Below are positions 16,823 to 26,579 of a stretch of DNA of 64,000 nt, piece by piece. The position numbers and the translations under genes were made by a program. The notes below the pieces were generated by a model, which searched no databases, had not been told where the DNA came from, and was given only the letters and a program-made list of their open reading frames with translations. The first letter of the stretch is position 1. Each line of letters starts with the position of its first letter. Source of the stretch: Sandaracinobacter neustonicus (lineage in GTDB: Bacteria; Pseudomonadota; Alphaproteobacteria; Sphingomonadales; Sphingomonadaceae); NCBI RefSeq assembly GCF_006385875.1, contig NZ_VFSU01000024.1, positions 226,369 through 290,368 on the forward strand, in the 5' to 3' direction.

Positions 16823-18262
16823 ATGCGCGAAGCCCTGAAATTCTATATCGACGGCCAGTGGGTCGATCCGGTCGAAGGCGTGAAGCCGCTGGACGTAATC
16901 AACCCCGCCACGGAACAGGCGTTCGGCCGGATCGCCATCGGCACCGCGGCTGATGTGGACCGCGCTGCCAAGGCCGCCGCTGCCGCCTTTCCCAGCTTCA
17001 GCCGCACCAGCCGCGCCGAACGGCTGGAGCTGCTGGGGGCGATCATCGCCGAATATCAGAAGCGCCACGCCGACATCGCCGCCGCCATCACCGAGGAAAT
17101 GGGCGCGCCCGCCTGGCTGGCCACGCAATATCAGGCCGCGCTGGGCATGGGGCACTTCCAGATCGCCATGGAGGTGCTGAAAGGCTACAGCTTCGAAGAG
17201 GATCGCGGCGGCACCCGGCTGGTGAAGGAGCCCATCGGGGTGTGCGGCTTCATCACGCCATGGAACTGGCCGATCAACCAGATCGCCTGCAAGGTCGCCC
17301 CGGCGATCGCCACCGGCTGCACCATCGTGCTAAAACCCTCCGAAGTGGCCCCCTTTGATGCCGTCATTTTCGCCGAGGTGATGCATGCGGCGGGCGTGCC
17401 CAAGGGCGTGTTCAACCTTGTGAACGGGGACGGCCCCGGCGTCGGCGCGGCCATTTCCAGCCATCCGCTGATCGATATGGTCAGCTTCACCGGCTCCACC
17501 CGCGCGGGAATCGAGGTGGCGAAGAACGCCGCCCCCACGGTGAAGCGGGTGGCGCAGGAACTGGGCGGCAAATCCCCCAATATCGTGCTGGATTCGGCAG
17601 ACCTTGCAACTGCCGTGGGCGGCGGTATCCAGTCCATGATGCTGAACTCCGGGCAAAGCTGCAACGCGCCGACGCGCATGTTCGTGCCGCGCCCGAAGAT
17701 GGAGCAGGCCAAGGCAATTGCGAAGGCCACAGCAGAGGCGATCACCGTGGGCGATCCCAACGGCAACAGCGTGATCGGGCCTGTCGTCTCTGAAGTGCAG
17801 TTCAACAAGATTCAGGGCCTGATCCAGAAGGGCATCGACGAAGGCGCAACCCTCGTCGCGGGCGGCCCCGGCCGGCCGGAGGGGCTGGACAAGGGCTATT
17901 ATGTGAAGCCCACCATCTTCGCCGACGTGACCAACGACATGACCATCGCCCGCGAGGAAATCTTCGGGCCGGTGCTGGCGATGCTGCCCTATGATACGCT
18001 GGAGCAGGCGATCGCTGAGGGGAATGACACCGTCTATGGCCTCGCCGCTTATGTGCAGGGCGATGAGGCGGAGGCGCGCGACGTCGCGCGGCAGCTGCGC
18101 GCGGGCCAAGTGAACATCAACGGCGCGGCGCTGGACCTGACTGTCCCGTTCGGCGGCTACAAGCAATCCGGCAACGGCCGCGAATGGGGCGATCATGCCT
18201 TCGCCGAATTCCTGGAAACCAAGGCCGTGATCGGCTGGGGCGCGGCGCAGGCGGCGGAATGA
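16823..18262 (+). CDS. NAD(P)-dependent aldehyde dehydrogenase
   Basis: 479 residues. The general-base motif V-A-Q-E-L-G-G-K-S-P-N-I-V-L and the nucleophile N-S-G-Q-S-C-N-A-P are intact, as is P-W-N-W-P at the cofactor site. The start at 16823 follows GGGAGAGAGAG. It oxidises aldehydes to acids; N-S-G-Q-S-C-N-A-P-T-R is typical of a broad subgroup whose substrate is uncertain. The metallophosphoesterase starts 13 bases downstream, so they probably share a transcript. Confidence 0.93.
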   Translation: MREALKFYIDGQWVDPVEGVKPLDVINPATEQAFGRIAIGTAADVDRAAKAAAAAFPSFSRTSRAERLELLGAIIAEYQKRHADIAAAITEEMGAPAWLATQYQAALGMGHFQIAMEVLKGYSFEEDRGGTRLVKEPIGVCGFITPWNWPINQIACKVAPAIATGCTIVLKPSEVAPFDAVIFAEVMHAAGVPKGVFNLVNGDGPGVGAAISSHPLIDMVSFTGSTRAGIEVAKNAAPTVKRVAQELGGKSPNIVLDSADLATAVGGGIQSMMLNSGQSCNAPTRMFVPRPKMEQAKAIAKATAEAITVGDPNGNSVIGPVVSEVQFNKIQGLIQKGIDEGATLVAGGPGRPEGLDKGYYVKPTIFADVTNDMTIAREEIFGPVLAMLPYDTLEQAIAEGNDTVYGLAAYVQGDEAEARDVARQLRAGQVNINGAALDLTVPFGGYKQSGNGREWGDHAFAEFLETKAVIGWGAAQAAE

Positions 18263-18275
18263 GGCTATTGGCCGA

Positions 18276-19103
18276 ATGAAGCTGCTGGCGCGGGTTCTGG
18301 GCGCTCTTCTGGCGCTCGCGCTGGCCTTCATCGGCTGGGGCTATTGGGGGGCTACTCGGCCCCCGCTGGTGGTGCCCTTCAGCTATCAGCTGAAGGGCCT
18401 GCCGCCCGGCACCCGGCTGAAGGTGCTGCTGATCAGCGACACCCATCGCGGTCGCCCGGACATGTCCGCCGCGCGGCTGGATGCCATCATGGATCAGGCG
18501 AACGCGCTGAAGCCGGATCTGATCCTGCTGGCGGGCGACTATATCGGCGGCAATCCACTGGGCCTTGGCGGCAAGCCGCATCTGAAACCGGCGGTGCAAC
18601 CGCTGGCGAAGCTGCGCGCGCCGCTGGGCGTGTTCGCGGTGCTGGGCAACCACGACAATGCCCATTGGGGGCCGATCGTCTTTGCCGCCCAACCGTCGCC
18701 GCGCCTGCTGGTGAACCAGTCGGTGGATGTCGGCCCGCTGGTGGTGGCGGGGGTGAATTCGGATGCCCATGGCGCGAACGTCCCGGCGGCGCTGTCGGCC
18801 GCCACGCCGGGCAAGCCGCTGCTGTTGCTGCGCCATGAAGGCGGCGCGCTGGCGCTGGATCCGCCGCGCCGGGACCTGTCCGTGCTGGCGCTGGCCGGGC
18901 ACACCCATGGCGGGCAGATCCTGCTGCCGCTGATCGGCGCGCCCGCTGACAGGATTCTCGGCGGTCCGCCGCTGTGCAGACGCGGTTTCTGCACCGTCAA
19001 CGGCTGGCCGCTCTATGTCACCTCGGGCGTGGGCACCAGCATGGTGCCACTGCGCATCGGCGTTCCCCCGGAGATGGTGCTGATCACCCTCACGCCCGGC
19101 TGA
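18276..19103 (+). CDS. membrane-anchored metallophosphoesterase
   Basis: 275 residues: one N-terminal membrane anchor (residues 5-25), then the calcineurin-like metal motifs in order: S-D-T-H-R-G, L-A-G-D-Y, G-N-H-D and G-H-T-H-G-G-Q. The arrangement matches the YkuE/YaeI group of periplasm-facing phosphoesterases, some of which act on lipid phosphates. It lies 13 bases after the aldehyde dehydrogenase and is convergent with cysK, with only 3 bases between stops. Confidence 0.92.
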   Translation: MKLLARVLGALLALALAFIGWGYWGATRPPLVVPFSYQLKGLPPGTRLKVLLISDTHRGRPDMSAARLDAIMDQANALKPDLILLAGDYIGGNPLGLGGKPHLKPAVQPLAKLRAPLGVFAVLGNHDNAHWGPIVFAAQPSPRLLVNQSVDVGPLVVAGVNSDAHGANVPAALSAATPGKPLLLLRHEGGALALDPPRRDLSVLALAGHTHGGQILLPLIGAPADRILGGPPLCRRGFCTVNGWPLYVTSGVGTSMVPLRIGVPPEMVLITLTPG

Positions 19104-19106
19104 GCA

Positions 19107-20024
19107 TCACTCCACCGGCAGGAAATCCGGCACGCTCAGGTAACGCTCGCCCGTGTCATAGTTGAAGCCCAGCACCTTCGCGCCCGCGCCCAGTTCGGGC
19201 AGCTTCTGCGCGATGGCCGCCAGCGTCGCGCCGGATGAAATGCCAACCAGCATCCCTTCCATGCTGGCGGATTTGCGCGCCCATTCCTTCGCGTCGTCCG
19301 CCGCGACCTGAATCACCCCGTCCAGCAATTCGGTGTGCAGATTGCCCGGAATGAACCCGGCACCGATCCCCTGAATCGGGTGCGGCGCGGGCTGCCCGCC
19401 GGAAATCACCGGGGACAGCGTGGGTTCCACCGCGAACACCTTCAGCTTCGGCCATTCCGCCTTCAGCGCCTGCGCCACGCCGGTGATATGCCCGCCGGTT
19501 CCCACGCCAGAGATCAGCGCGTCCAGCCCCTCGGGGAAATCCGCCAGAATCTCGCGCGCGGTGGTGCGGGCGTGGATGGCGATGTTGGCCGGGTTTTCGA
19601 ACTGGTACGGCATCCATGCACTGGGGGTTTCCGCCACGATCTCCTGCGCGCGGGCAATCGACCCCTTCATGCCCTTTTCGCGCGGGGTGAGATCGAAACT
19701 GGCCCCATAGGCCAGCATCAGCCGCCGCCGCTCGATGCTCATGCTTTCCGGCATCACCAGAATCAGCTTGTAGCCCTTCACGGCGGCCACCATCGCCAGC
19801 CCGATGCCGGTGTTGCCGCTGGTCGGCTCCACGATCACCCCACCGGGCTTCAGCGCGCCCGATGCCTCGGCATCCTCGATCATCGCCAGCGCGATCCGGT
19901 CTTTGATGGACCCACCGGGGTTCTGCCGCTCGCTCTTGATCCAGACGGACTCATTGGGGAACAGCCGGGCCACCCGCACATGCGGGGTATTGCCGATGGT
20001 TTCCAGAATGTTGGCAGCTCGCAT
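19107..20024 (-). CDS. cysK: cysteine synthase A
   Basis: 305 residues. The PLP lysine sits in N-P-G-G-S-I-K-D-R near residue 42, the substrate loop in T-S-G-N-T-G, and the phosphate loop in [10 protein letters not shown]. It makes L-cysteine from O-acetylserine and sulfide. The ATG at 20024 follows GAAGGAGA. It lies 12 bases downstream of the MFS gene on the same strand, which suggests co-transcription and hints that the exporter might handle cysteine or O-acetylserine, though that is inference. Confidence 0.95.
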   Translation of the reverse strand: MRAANILETIGNTPHVRVARLFPNESVWIKSERQNPGGSIKDRIALAMIEDAEASGALKPGGVIVEPTSGNTGIGLAMVAAVKGYKLILVMPESMSIERRRLMLAYGASFDLTPREKGMKGSIARAQEIVAETPSAWMPYQFENPANIAIHARTTAREILADFPEGLDALISGVGTGGHITGVAQALKAEWPKLKVFAVEPTLSPVISGGQPAPHPIQGIGAGFIPGNLHTELLDGVIQVAADDAKEWARKSASMEGMLVGISSGATLAAIAQKLPELGAGAKVLGFNYDTGERYLSVPDFLPVE

Positions 20025-20036
20025 CGGAAATCTCCT

Positions 20037-21299
20037 TCAGCTTTTCAGATTGTCAGGCACGTCCAGCCTGTCGGCATCGCGCAGTTCGGGGAACAGCCGC
20101 GCCCACAGGATCGTCACGATCAGCGCCAGCACGCCGCCGCCCACGGTGGCGGCAATCGGGCCGATGGCGGCCGCCATCACCCCGGCGCGGAATTCGCCCA
20201 GTTCGTTCGAAGCGCTGATGAACAACAGAGACACGGATGAAACCCTCCCGCGCATCGAATCCGGCGTGTGCAGCTGGATCAGCGAGGATCGCACATACAC
20301 CGAAACCATGTCCGCCGCGCCCAGCACGATCAGGCTGACAATGGAAATCCAAAGCACGGTGGAAAGGCCGAAGGCCACGGTGGCCAGCGCGAACAGCCCC
20401 ACGTTCACAAACATCTTCTGCCCTACCTTGCTGCCCAGCGGGTTGCGCGTCAGCCAGAAGGCGACAGCGGCGGCCCCCAGTGCCGGGGCGGCGCGCAGCC
20501 AGCCCAGCTCCGCCGGGCCCACATGCAGGATATCGCGCGCATACACCGGCAGCATGGCGTTGGTGCCGGCCAGAATCACCGCGAACATGTCCAGCGACAG
20601 CGCGCCGAAGACGATGCGGTTGCCCCGCACATAATCCAGCCCCTCTTTCACCGCCGCAAACCCCTTCGCGCCGGAGGAGGGCGACAGTTTCACCGGCGGA
20701 ATCATGAACAGCGCCACAAGCGAAGCCGCCAGCAGCCCGGCGGCCAGCCAGAAGGGGAGCGCAGGGTGCCCGTCATAAGCGAATCCGCCCACCACCGGAC
20801 CCAGCACCGCGCCCGTCTGCCAGCCGATGCTGTTCCACGCGATGGCCGTGGGCAGCACATGCGGCGGCACCAGATTGGGGGCCAGCGCAGAGAGGGAGGG
20901 CGCGGCAAAGGCCCGCGCCACCCCCAGCGCCACAGCCACCGCGAACAACGGCCACAGGGCCGTCGATCCCGAAGCCGCCAGCGCCCCCAGCGCCAGCGCG
21001 CACAGCAGTTCCAGCCCGATCGCCGCACGCGCGATCACCCGCCGGTCCACCCGGTCCGCGATCACCCCCACCACAAGGCTCAGCAGGAACACCGGCAGGA
21101 ATTGCGCCAGCCCTATCAGCCCCAGCAGGAAGGCCGCCTCGCGGATGGGCATGGTCTGCCGGGCGATGTCGTAAACCTGCCAGCCGATCACCACCACCAT
21201 CATGATCTGCGCCAATGTGGAGCCCAGCTTGGCCACGAAAAAGGCGCGGAAGGCCGGCCATGCGAAGGGGGAGGGCGGGGGGGCGGTTTCAGCGGTCAC
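20037..21299 (-). CDS. MFS transporter (EntS/MFS_3-like)
   Basis: 420 residues with twelve hydrophobic spans and the loop motif G-V-I-A-D-R-V-D-R-R between helices 2 and 3. The second half carries M-R-G-R-V-S-S-V, usual in the enterobactin-exporter-like MFS_3 group. The start is a GTG at 21299. The cysK gene follows within 12 bases. Substrate unknown. Confidence 0.9.
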   Translation of the reverse strand: MTAETAPPPSPFAWPAFRAFFVAKLGSTLAQIMMVVVIGWQVYDIARQTMPIREAAFLLGLIGLAQFLPVFLLSLVVGVIADRVDRRVIARAAIGLELLCALALGALAASGSTALWPLFAVAVALGVARAFAAPSLSALAPNLVPPHVLPTAIAWNSIGWQTGAVLGPVVGGFAYDGHPALPFWLAAGLLAASLVALFMIPPVKLSPSSGAKGFAAVKEGLDYVRGNRIVFGALSLDMFAVILAGTNAMLPVYARDILHVGPAELGWLRAAPALGAAAVAFWLTRNPLGSKVGQKMFVNVGLFALATVAFGLSTVLWISIVSLIVLGAADMVSVYVRSSLIQLHTPDSMRGRVSSVSLLFISASNELGEFRAGVMAAAIGPIAATVGGGVLALIVTILWARLFPELRDADRLDVPDNLKS

Positions 21300-21482
21300 G
21301 CGCGCTGCCTAGCAGCGCAGCAGTGGTTTCGGAAACGACAGTTTCGCTATGGCTGCCTGCAAGCCCCGCTATCCTCGCAGTTTGCTGATGTTTCGCTCGC
21401 GCGCGGAAACTGGGAAAAGCCGGATTGCCGGGCCGCCTTTTGGGAGAGGGGCGCGCCCGCCGCACCGACATCGGGGAGAAGC

Positions 21483-23615
21483 ATGCCAATCGTCACACGC
21501 TCGGGCGTTTCCGCCCTCACCGTCGCCCTGTTGCTGTTCACCGCCGCCTGCGGCCAGCAGAAACCCGCCGCCGCCCCTGCCGCCGCCGGGGAAGACAGCC
21601 TCGCCGCGCAAGGCTCGGCCGGGGCTGAGTGGCTCAGCTATGGCGGCACGTACGATGAGCAGCGCCACTCCCGCCTCACGCAGATCAACAAGGACAATCT
21701 CGATCAGCTCGGCGTCGCATGGACCTATGAAATGCGCAGTGGCCGGGGCATCGAAACCACGCCCATCGTCGCCGATGGGGCGATGTATGCCACCTCCAGC
21801 TGGTCCATCCTGCACGCGCTGGATGCGAAAACCGGCAAGGAATTGTGGGTCTATGATCCCGGCGTGGACAAGGCCGTGGGTGTCGATGCCTGCTGCGACG
21901 TCGTCAACCGCGGCGTCGCCATCAAGGACGGAGTGATCTTCCTCGGCGTGATCGACGGACGTCTGGAGGCGATCGACGCGAAAACGGGCAAGCGCATCTG
22001 GTCCGTGCAGACGGTGGACCGCTCGAAGCCCTACACCGTCACCGGCGCGCCGCGCGTGGTGGGGGATAAGGTGCTGATCGGCAACGGCGGCGCGGAACTG
22101 GGCGTGCGCGGCTATCTCTCCGCCTATGACGTAAAAACCGGCAAGCTGGTGTGGCGCTTCTACACCGTGCCAAACCCGAAGATGCAGCCCGACGGCGCTG
22201 CCTCTGACGAAGTGCTGGCCCGCCTCGGCAACGCCACATGGGGCAAAACCGGCCGCTGGACCACGGACGGCGGCGGCGGCACCGTCTGGGATTCGATCGT
22301 CTATGATGAACCCAACCGGCAGATCATCTTCGGCGTCGGCAATGCCTCGCCATGGAACGCCGCGCTGCGCGATCCGACGTCCAAGGGTGACAATCTGTTC
22401 GTCTCGTCCATTGTCGCCGTCGATGCGGATACCGGCAAGTATAAGTGGCATTTCCAGACCACCCCGCGCGACAATTGGGATTACACCGCGACGCAAACGA
22501 TCATCCTCGCCAACCTGCCGCTGGGCGAGAATGGCACGCCGCGCCGGGTGGTCATGCAGGCGCCGAAGAACGGCTTCTTCTATGTGCTGGATGCGAAAAC
22601 CGGCCAGTTCATCTCGGGCAACAATTTCGTGCCGCAGAACTGGACGACGGGGCTGGACGCGAACGGCCGCCCGCTGGAAACCGCAGAGGCGCGGCCTGCC
22701 AACGGCAGCAGCGTGCTGATGCCGGGGCCGCAGGGTGCGCATAACTGGCATCCGATGGCCTTCAACCCGGATCTGAACCTCGCCTTCATCCCGGCGCAGG
22801 AACTGCCGCAGGGCTATGCGCCCAAGGCTGAAGCCGACCCGCACACCAAGTGGAACACCGGCTTCAAGTTCGAGGATGGCCTGCCTGTCGATCCCGTCGA
22901 TCCGGCGACGATGAAGGCCATGCGCGCCGCCTTCAAGGGGCGGCTGATCGCGTGGGATCCGATCAAACAGGCCCCGCGCTGGTCCGTCGAACTGCCCACG
23001 CCATCCAACGGCGGCGTGCTCTCCACCGCGTCCGGCCTCGTGTTTCAGGGCACGGTCGCGGGCGATCTCGTCGGCTATGACGCGGCCAATGGCAAGGAGC
23101 TGTGGCGGCGCAACCTGAAGGGCGGAATCATGGCCCCGCCCGTCAGTTACGAGATCGACGGCGAGCAATATCTCGCCATCGCCAGCGGCTGGGGCGGTGC
23201 CTATGCGCTGGCGGCGGGCTTCCTGTTCGATCCGGCGGTGCAGCCGCTCAATGGCCGGGTGATCGTATTCAAGCTGGGCGCGAAGGGCGAAATCCCCGAT
23301 CATCAGGGCGTCCCCATCGACCGCAAGCCGCAGGCCGCGAAGTTCGGCGATCCGGCGATGCTGCAGCGCGGCCTCGTCGCCTACAGCCGCAACTGCATGG
23401 TCTGCCACGGGCCGATGGCGATTTCGTCCGGCGTGCTGCCCGATCTGCGCTGGTCGCCGCTGTCCGGCGATGCGGACGCCTGGCGCGACGTGGTGATCGA
23501 TGGCTCCCGCAGGGAAGCTGGCATGGTCAGCTTCGCCAAACAGCTGAGCCCGGAGGATGCAGAGGCGATCCGCGCCTATGTCGTCCTTCAGGCGCACGGC
23601 CCGGCGGCGAAGTAA
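21483..23615 (+). CDS. PQQ-dependent quinohemoprotein alcohol dehydrogenase
   Basis: 710 residues. A lipoprotein-like signal (L-F-T-A-A-C) is followed by an eight-bladed propeller with W-docking repeats (A-L-D-A-K-T-G-K-E-L-W, Y-D-V-K-T-G-K-L-V-W). The adjacent-cysteine pair (D-A-C-C-D-V-V) that lies over PQQ and the calcium/catalytic residues (T-P-R-D-N-W-D) are present. The C-terminal cytochrome c domain has C-M-V-C-H near residue 640. It oxidises alcohols in the periplasm and passes electrons through heme c. The ATG at 21483 follows GGGAGAAG; earlier codons are antisense to the MFS gene. No PQQ biosynthesis genes are in the window. Confidence 0.93.
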   Translation: MPIVTRSGVSALTVALLLFTAACGQQKPAAAPAAAGEDSLAAQGSAGAEWLSYGGTYDEQRHSRLTQINKDNLDQLGVAWTYEMRSGRGIETTPIVADGAMYATSSWSILHALDAKTGKELWVYDPGVDKAVGVDACCDVVNRGVAIKDGVIFLGVIDGRLEAIDAKTGKRIWSVQTVDRSKPYTVTGAPRVVGDKVLIGNGGAELGVRGYLSAYDVKTGKLVWRFYTVPNPKMQPDGAASDEVLARLGNATWGKTGRWTTDGGGGTVWDSIVYDEPNRQIIFGVGNASPWNAALRDPTSKGDNLFVSSIVAVDADTGKYKWHFQTTPRDNWDYTATQTIILANLPLGENGTPRRVVMQAPKNGFFYVLDAKTGQFISGNNFVPQNWTTGLDANGRPLETAEARPANGSSVLMPGPQGAHNWHPMAFNPDLNLAFIPAQELPQGYAPKAEADPHTKWNTGFKFEDGLPVDPVDPATMKAMRAAFKGRLIAWDPIKQAPRWSVELPTPSNGGVLSTASGLVFQGTVAGDLVGYDAANGKELWRRNLKGGIMAPPVSYEIDGEQYLAIASGWGGAYALAAGFLFDPAVQPLNGRVIVFKLGAKGEIPDHQGVPIDRKPQAAKFGDPAMLQRGLVAYSRNCMVCHGPMAISSGVLPDLRWSPLSGDADAWRDVVIDGSRREAGMVSFAKQLSPEDAEAIRAYVVLQAHGPAAK

Positions 23616-23622
23616 GCGCGGC

Positions 23623-25167
23623 CTAAAAGGGAAGGAACTGCCCGGCGAGGAAGTCCGGCCGCTGGCTGGCACCTCGCCAATAGGCGGAAAGCCCGATCTC
23701 GCTGCACAGCGGCAGGAAGCGCGCATCCGCGCGCAACCCTTGCAGCGGCGGCAGGAACAGCGCCACCGTGCTCGTCCGGTGCAGCGTCACCGTCCGCTCT
23801 GCAGCCGTGCGGGTGTTGGCGCGGGCTTGGGAATACCAGTTGCGGGCCAACTGATAGGCGGCTTCCGTCCGGCCCAGAGATCCAAGGCCCAGCAACGAAA
23901 CGAACTGCGTCATCCCGCCCAACCGGGCGGCAGTGAGCAACTCCGTCTCGGCGGCCTGCACATCCGCGTTCCGGCCAGAGCCGATGGCGCGCACCGTTCC
24001 ACGCAGCGCCGTCAGGATGCGGGAAGGGCTGCGCTGGGACTGTTGAACCGCCTGAATGGCGGCCTCGCCATCAGCCGCACGCCCGGTCAGCGCCATCAGC
24101 AGCGGCCCCACCACCTGCATCGAGATGGACGCGGCCTCGCCATCGGCCTGCGCTTCCGTCAGCGCGGCTTTCGCGCCTCTGGTTGCCCACAGGCCGTATA
24201 TCCGCCATTCGCTGCCGGCTTTGTGTGCGGGGTGCGTCGCCTTCAGCCGGTCGGCCAGCGCCAGTGTCTCACCGCTGCGCCCCACTGCCGCCATCAGCCG
24301 CGCCAGACCGCTCAGCCCATGCGGATTGTCCGGGGAGACATCCAGCGCCCGCAACAACCGCTGCTCGGCCGTCTGCCAATCGCCGAAAAAAGGCGGCAGC
24401 AGAGCCAGCGCCACATGCGCGTCGCCCTGCGCCCGTTCCAGTTGCAACGCGCGCGCCGCCGCCTCGCGCGTATGCGCCTCGGCCTCCGCGATGCTCCCGG
24501 CCGTCGCGAACGACGCGATGCGCTGCCATGCAATGGCCAGCAGTCCCCATGCCCGGGCATGCTCCGGCGTCAATCCGATCGCCTGTTCCAACAATCCGCG
24601 CGCCCGGCCCTCCGCGCCGGTGGCATCCGTTGCCAGCTGCTCCGCCGCCTGCGCCACCAGCGCATCCGCGCGGCCATCGTCACGCGGCTTCAGCAGGTTC
24701 CAGCCCACACCGGCGACGGCCGCCGCGCCAACCGCGCCGCCCAGCATCCAGCGTCGCGTCAGTGTGGCCGGTTCCGGCGGCACGGCCGGGGGCAGGGCAG
24801 GCCGCAGCACCTCTGGCTCGTCTGCACACAGCCGGTATCCCACCTTGGAAACCGTCTCCACCTGCACCCGTTCCGAACCGGCTTCGCGCAGCGCCCGCCG
24901 CAAGCCCGACACGGCGCGGTGCAGCGAATCCTCGCCCACCACCAGCCCGGGCCAGCAGCGCTCCGCCAGCCGATCCCGGCTCACCACCTCGCCCTCCGCG
25001 TCGGACAAAGCGACCAGCAGTTGCATGATGCGCGGTTCGGTCGAAACGATGCCCGCAGGCCCCTCCAGCCGCCGCTCGGCAGGGCGAACCCTGATATCCC
25101 CCATGGCAAACGGCAGGCTGCGGCCAAGCTCCACGGGGATGCCATGATCGTGCGTCTGCGCGTCCAA
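23623..25167 (-). CDS. CadC-like transmembrane winged-helix regulator with TPR region
   Basis: 514 residues. The N-terminal OmpR/PhoB-type winged helix covers about residues 20-115 (S-R-D-R-L-A-E-R-C-W-P and the recognition region D-S-L-H-R-A-V-S-G-L-R-R-A-L-R), ending with V-S-K-V-G-Y-R-L. One membrane helix follows (about 140-160), then a helical-repeat periplasmic part with TPR character. Such ToxR/CadC-type proteins bind DNA at the membrane in response to periplasmic cues. It is convergent with the PQQ dehydrogenase gene (7 bases between stops) and divergent from the ScyD-like gene. Confidence 0.88.
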   Translation of the reverse strand: MDAQTHDHGIPVELGRSLPFAMGDIRVRPAERRLEGPAGIVSTEPRIMQLLVALSDAEGEVVSRDRLAERCWPGLVVGEDSLHRAVSGLRRALREAGSERVQVETVSKVGYRLCADEPEVLRPALPPAVPPEPATLTRRWMLGGAVGAAAVAGVGWNLLKPRDDGRADALVAQAAEQLATDATGAEGRARGLLEQAIGLTPEHARAWGLLAIAWQRIASFATAGSIAEAEAHTREAAARALQLERAQGDAHVALALLPPFFGDWQTAEQRLLRALDVSPDNPHGLSGLARLMAAVGRSGETLALADRLKATHPAHKAGSEWRIYGLWATRGAKAALTEAQADGEAASISMQVVGPLLMALTGRAADGEAAIQAVQQSQRSPSRILTALRGTVRAIGSGRNADVQAAETELLTAARLGGMTQFVSLLGLGSLGRTEAAYQLARNWYSQARANTRTAAERTVTLHRTSTVALFLPPLQGLRADARFLPLCSEIGLSAYWRGASQRPDFLAGQFLPF

Positions 25168-25308
25168 AATCCCCCCTTTCCCGCTCCATCAGGAAAATAT
25201 CAGATTTTCGTCGTGCGCCCATCATGGTTTGCGGCGCGCCCTCCGGCCATTCTGAGCTTGCTGGTTCCGGGCGGGGGCGTCCGCCGCCAGCATACAGGGA
25301 GACGTTTG

Positions 25309-26472
25309 ATGCGCAAATCTTCTGTGCTGGCCGCCACGCTGGCGGCGGTGATGCTGGCCGTTCCCGCCATTGCGGGCACCTATGTGTCGAAGGTGGTGGC
25401 AACCGGCCTCAACAATCCGCGCGGGCTGGCCTTCGGGCCGGATGGCGCGCTCTATATCGCGGAAGCCGGCTATTATGTGGAAGGCGGCCCGGTGGTCGTC
25501 ACGCCGCGCGGCCCGGCGGGTTATGCCGCAACCGGCTCCATCACGCGGGTTGCGGGCGGCACGCAGACACGGATTCTCTCAGGGCTGCCCGGCGTCGGGC
25601 TGACGAACGGCACAGACATGGCCGGCCCGAACGACATTGCATTCACGCCCGACGGCGTTGGACATGTCGTGATCGGGCTGGGCATGAACCCGCAGTATCG
25701 CACCAGCGGGCTGGAACCGTTGGGCAGCAATCTGGGGCAGGTCTACTCCTTCACGCCCGGCGCATTCACCGCCATCGGCGATATCTCGGCCTATGAACTG
25801 GCCAACAACCCCGTGGGTGGCGCGCTGGACAGCAACCCCTTCCACGCCACCGCCATCGGCAATGATCTGCTGGTGACGGATGCCGGCTCCAACACGCTGC
25901 TGAAACTGGATCGCGGCACCGGCGAGGTTTCGTTGGTCGCGGCCTTTCCCGGCCGCTTCATGGGCCCGCCGCCGCCCTACAGCGACAGCGTCATCACGGG
26001 GGTCGCGGTGGGGCCGGATGGGAACTATTATGTCTCTGAACTCACAGGCTTTGCTTTCACGGAAGGCGCAGCGCGCATCTATCAGGTGACGCCGGGCGGC
26101 GATGTCAGCATCGCCTATGAAGGCTTCACCATGATCAGCGACATCGCCTTCGGTGCCGATGGCAGCCTGTATGTGCTAGAGGTGGATTCCAACGGCCTCG
26201 CCACGGCGGGCGGTTCGGGGCAGATCATCCGGGTGCGGCCGGGCGGCAAGCAGACGGTGGTGATGGGCGGCCTGGTGATGCCCACCGGGCTGGAAATCGG
26301 CGGCAACGGCAAGCTTTATGTCACCAACTTCAGCGCGATGCCGGGCATCGGGCAGGTTCTGGCCATTTCCTATGTGCCGGAACCCGCCAGCTGGGCGATG
26401 ATGATCGCGGGCTTCGGGCTGGTGGGAGCGATCTCCCGCCGCCGCCGGGCGATGCAGTCGGCAGTCGCTTGA
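25309..26472 (+). CDS. ScyD/ScyE-type beta-propeller protein with PEPxxWA-CTERM signal
   Basis: 387 residues: signal peptide ending A-I-A-G, then NHL-like repeats (N-N-P-R-G-L-A-F-G-P-D-G-A-L-Y, G-V-A-V-G-P-D-G-N-Y-Y, D-I-A-F-G-A-D-G-S-L-Y) characteristic of the ScyD/ScyE family, and V-P-E-P-A-S-W-A-M-M-I-A-G-F with an Arg tail. The family name comes from scytonemin loci in cyanobacteria; that role is not implied here. Its promoter region (25168-25308) is shared with the CadC-like regulator, which may control it. Confidence 0.9.
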   Translation: MRKSSVLAATLAAVMLAVPAIAGTYVSKVVATGLNNPRGLAFGPDGALYIAEAGYYVEGGPVVVTPRGPAGYAATGSITRVAGGTQTRILSGLPGVGLTNGTDMAGPNDIAFTPDGVGHVVIGLGMNPQYRTSGLEPLGSNLGQVYSFTPGAFTAIGDISAYELANNPVGGALDSNPFHATAIGNDLLVTDAGSNTLLKLDRGTGEVSLVAAFPGRFMGPPPPYSDSVITGVAVGPDGNYYVSELTGFAFTEGAARIYQVTPGGDVSIAYEGFTMISDIAFGADGSLYVLEVDSNGLATAGGSGQIIRVRPGGKQTVVMGGLVMPTGLEIGGNGKLYVTNFSAMPGIGQVLAISYVPEPASWAMMIAGFGLVGAISRRRRAMQSAVA

Positions 26473-26488
26473 AATCGACGATTCCGCG

Positions 26489-26569
26489 TGGAACATCTCC
26501 AACAAATCCAACAGCTCCTACAGGCAAGTTGTTGAGATTGCAGTGTTGGATGGTGTTCCACGTGGAGCA
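26489..26569. promoter_or_regulatory. two parS-like sites forming an inverted repeat in a convergent gap
   Basis: Bases 26554-26569 (TGTTCCACGTGGAGCA) differ at one position from the fully symmetric TGTTCCACGTGGAACA, a form of the ParB site related to TGTTTCACGTGAAACA. A second copy at 26489-26504 (GATTCCGCGTGGAACA) has three differences. The arms CGTGGAACA and TGTTCCACG, and CCAACA with TGTTGG, can also pair as a long stem, so a terminator for the two convergent genes is an alternative. No parAB genes are visible here. Confidence 0.4.
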
Positions 26570-26579
26570 ACCAATCTGG

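Noticed and set aside
20268..21482. N-terminal extension of the PQQ dehydrogenase frame by over 400 codons
   Set aside because: The extension is antisense to the MFS gene and has repetitive Gln/His/Arg composition; the signal peptide and ribosome site define ATG 21483.
21369..23726. A 785-codon open frame antisense to the PQQ dehydrogenase
   Set aside because: Long antisense frames are expected in GC-rich genes; the residue composition (His/Arg/Gly-rich) has no domain and the sense frame has clear PQQ and heme motifs.
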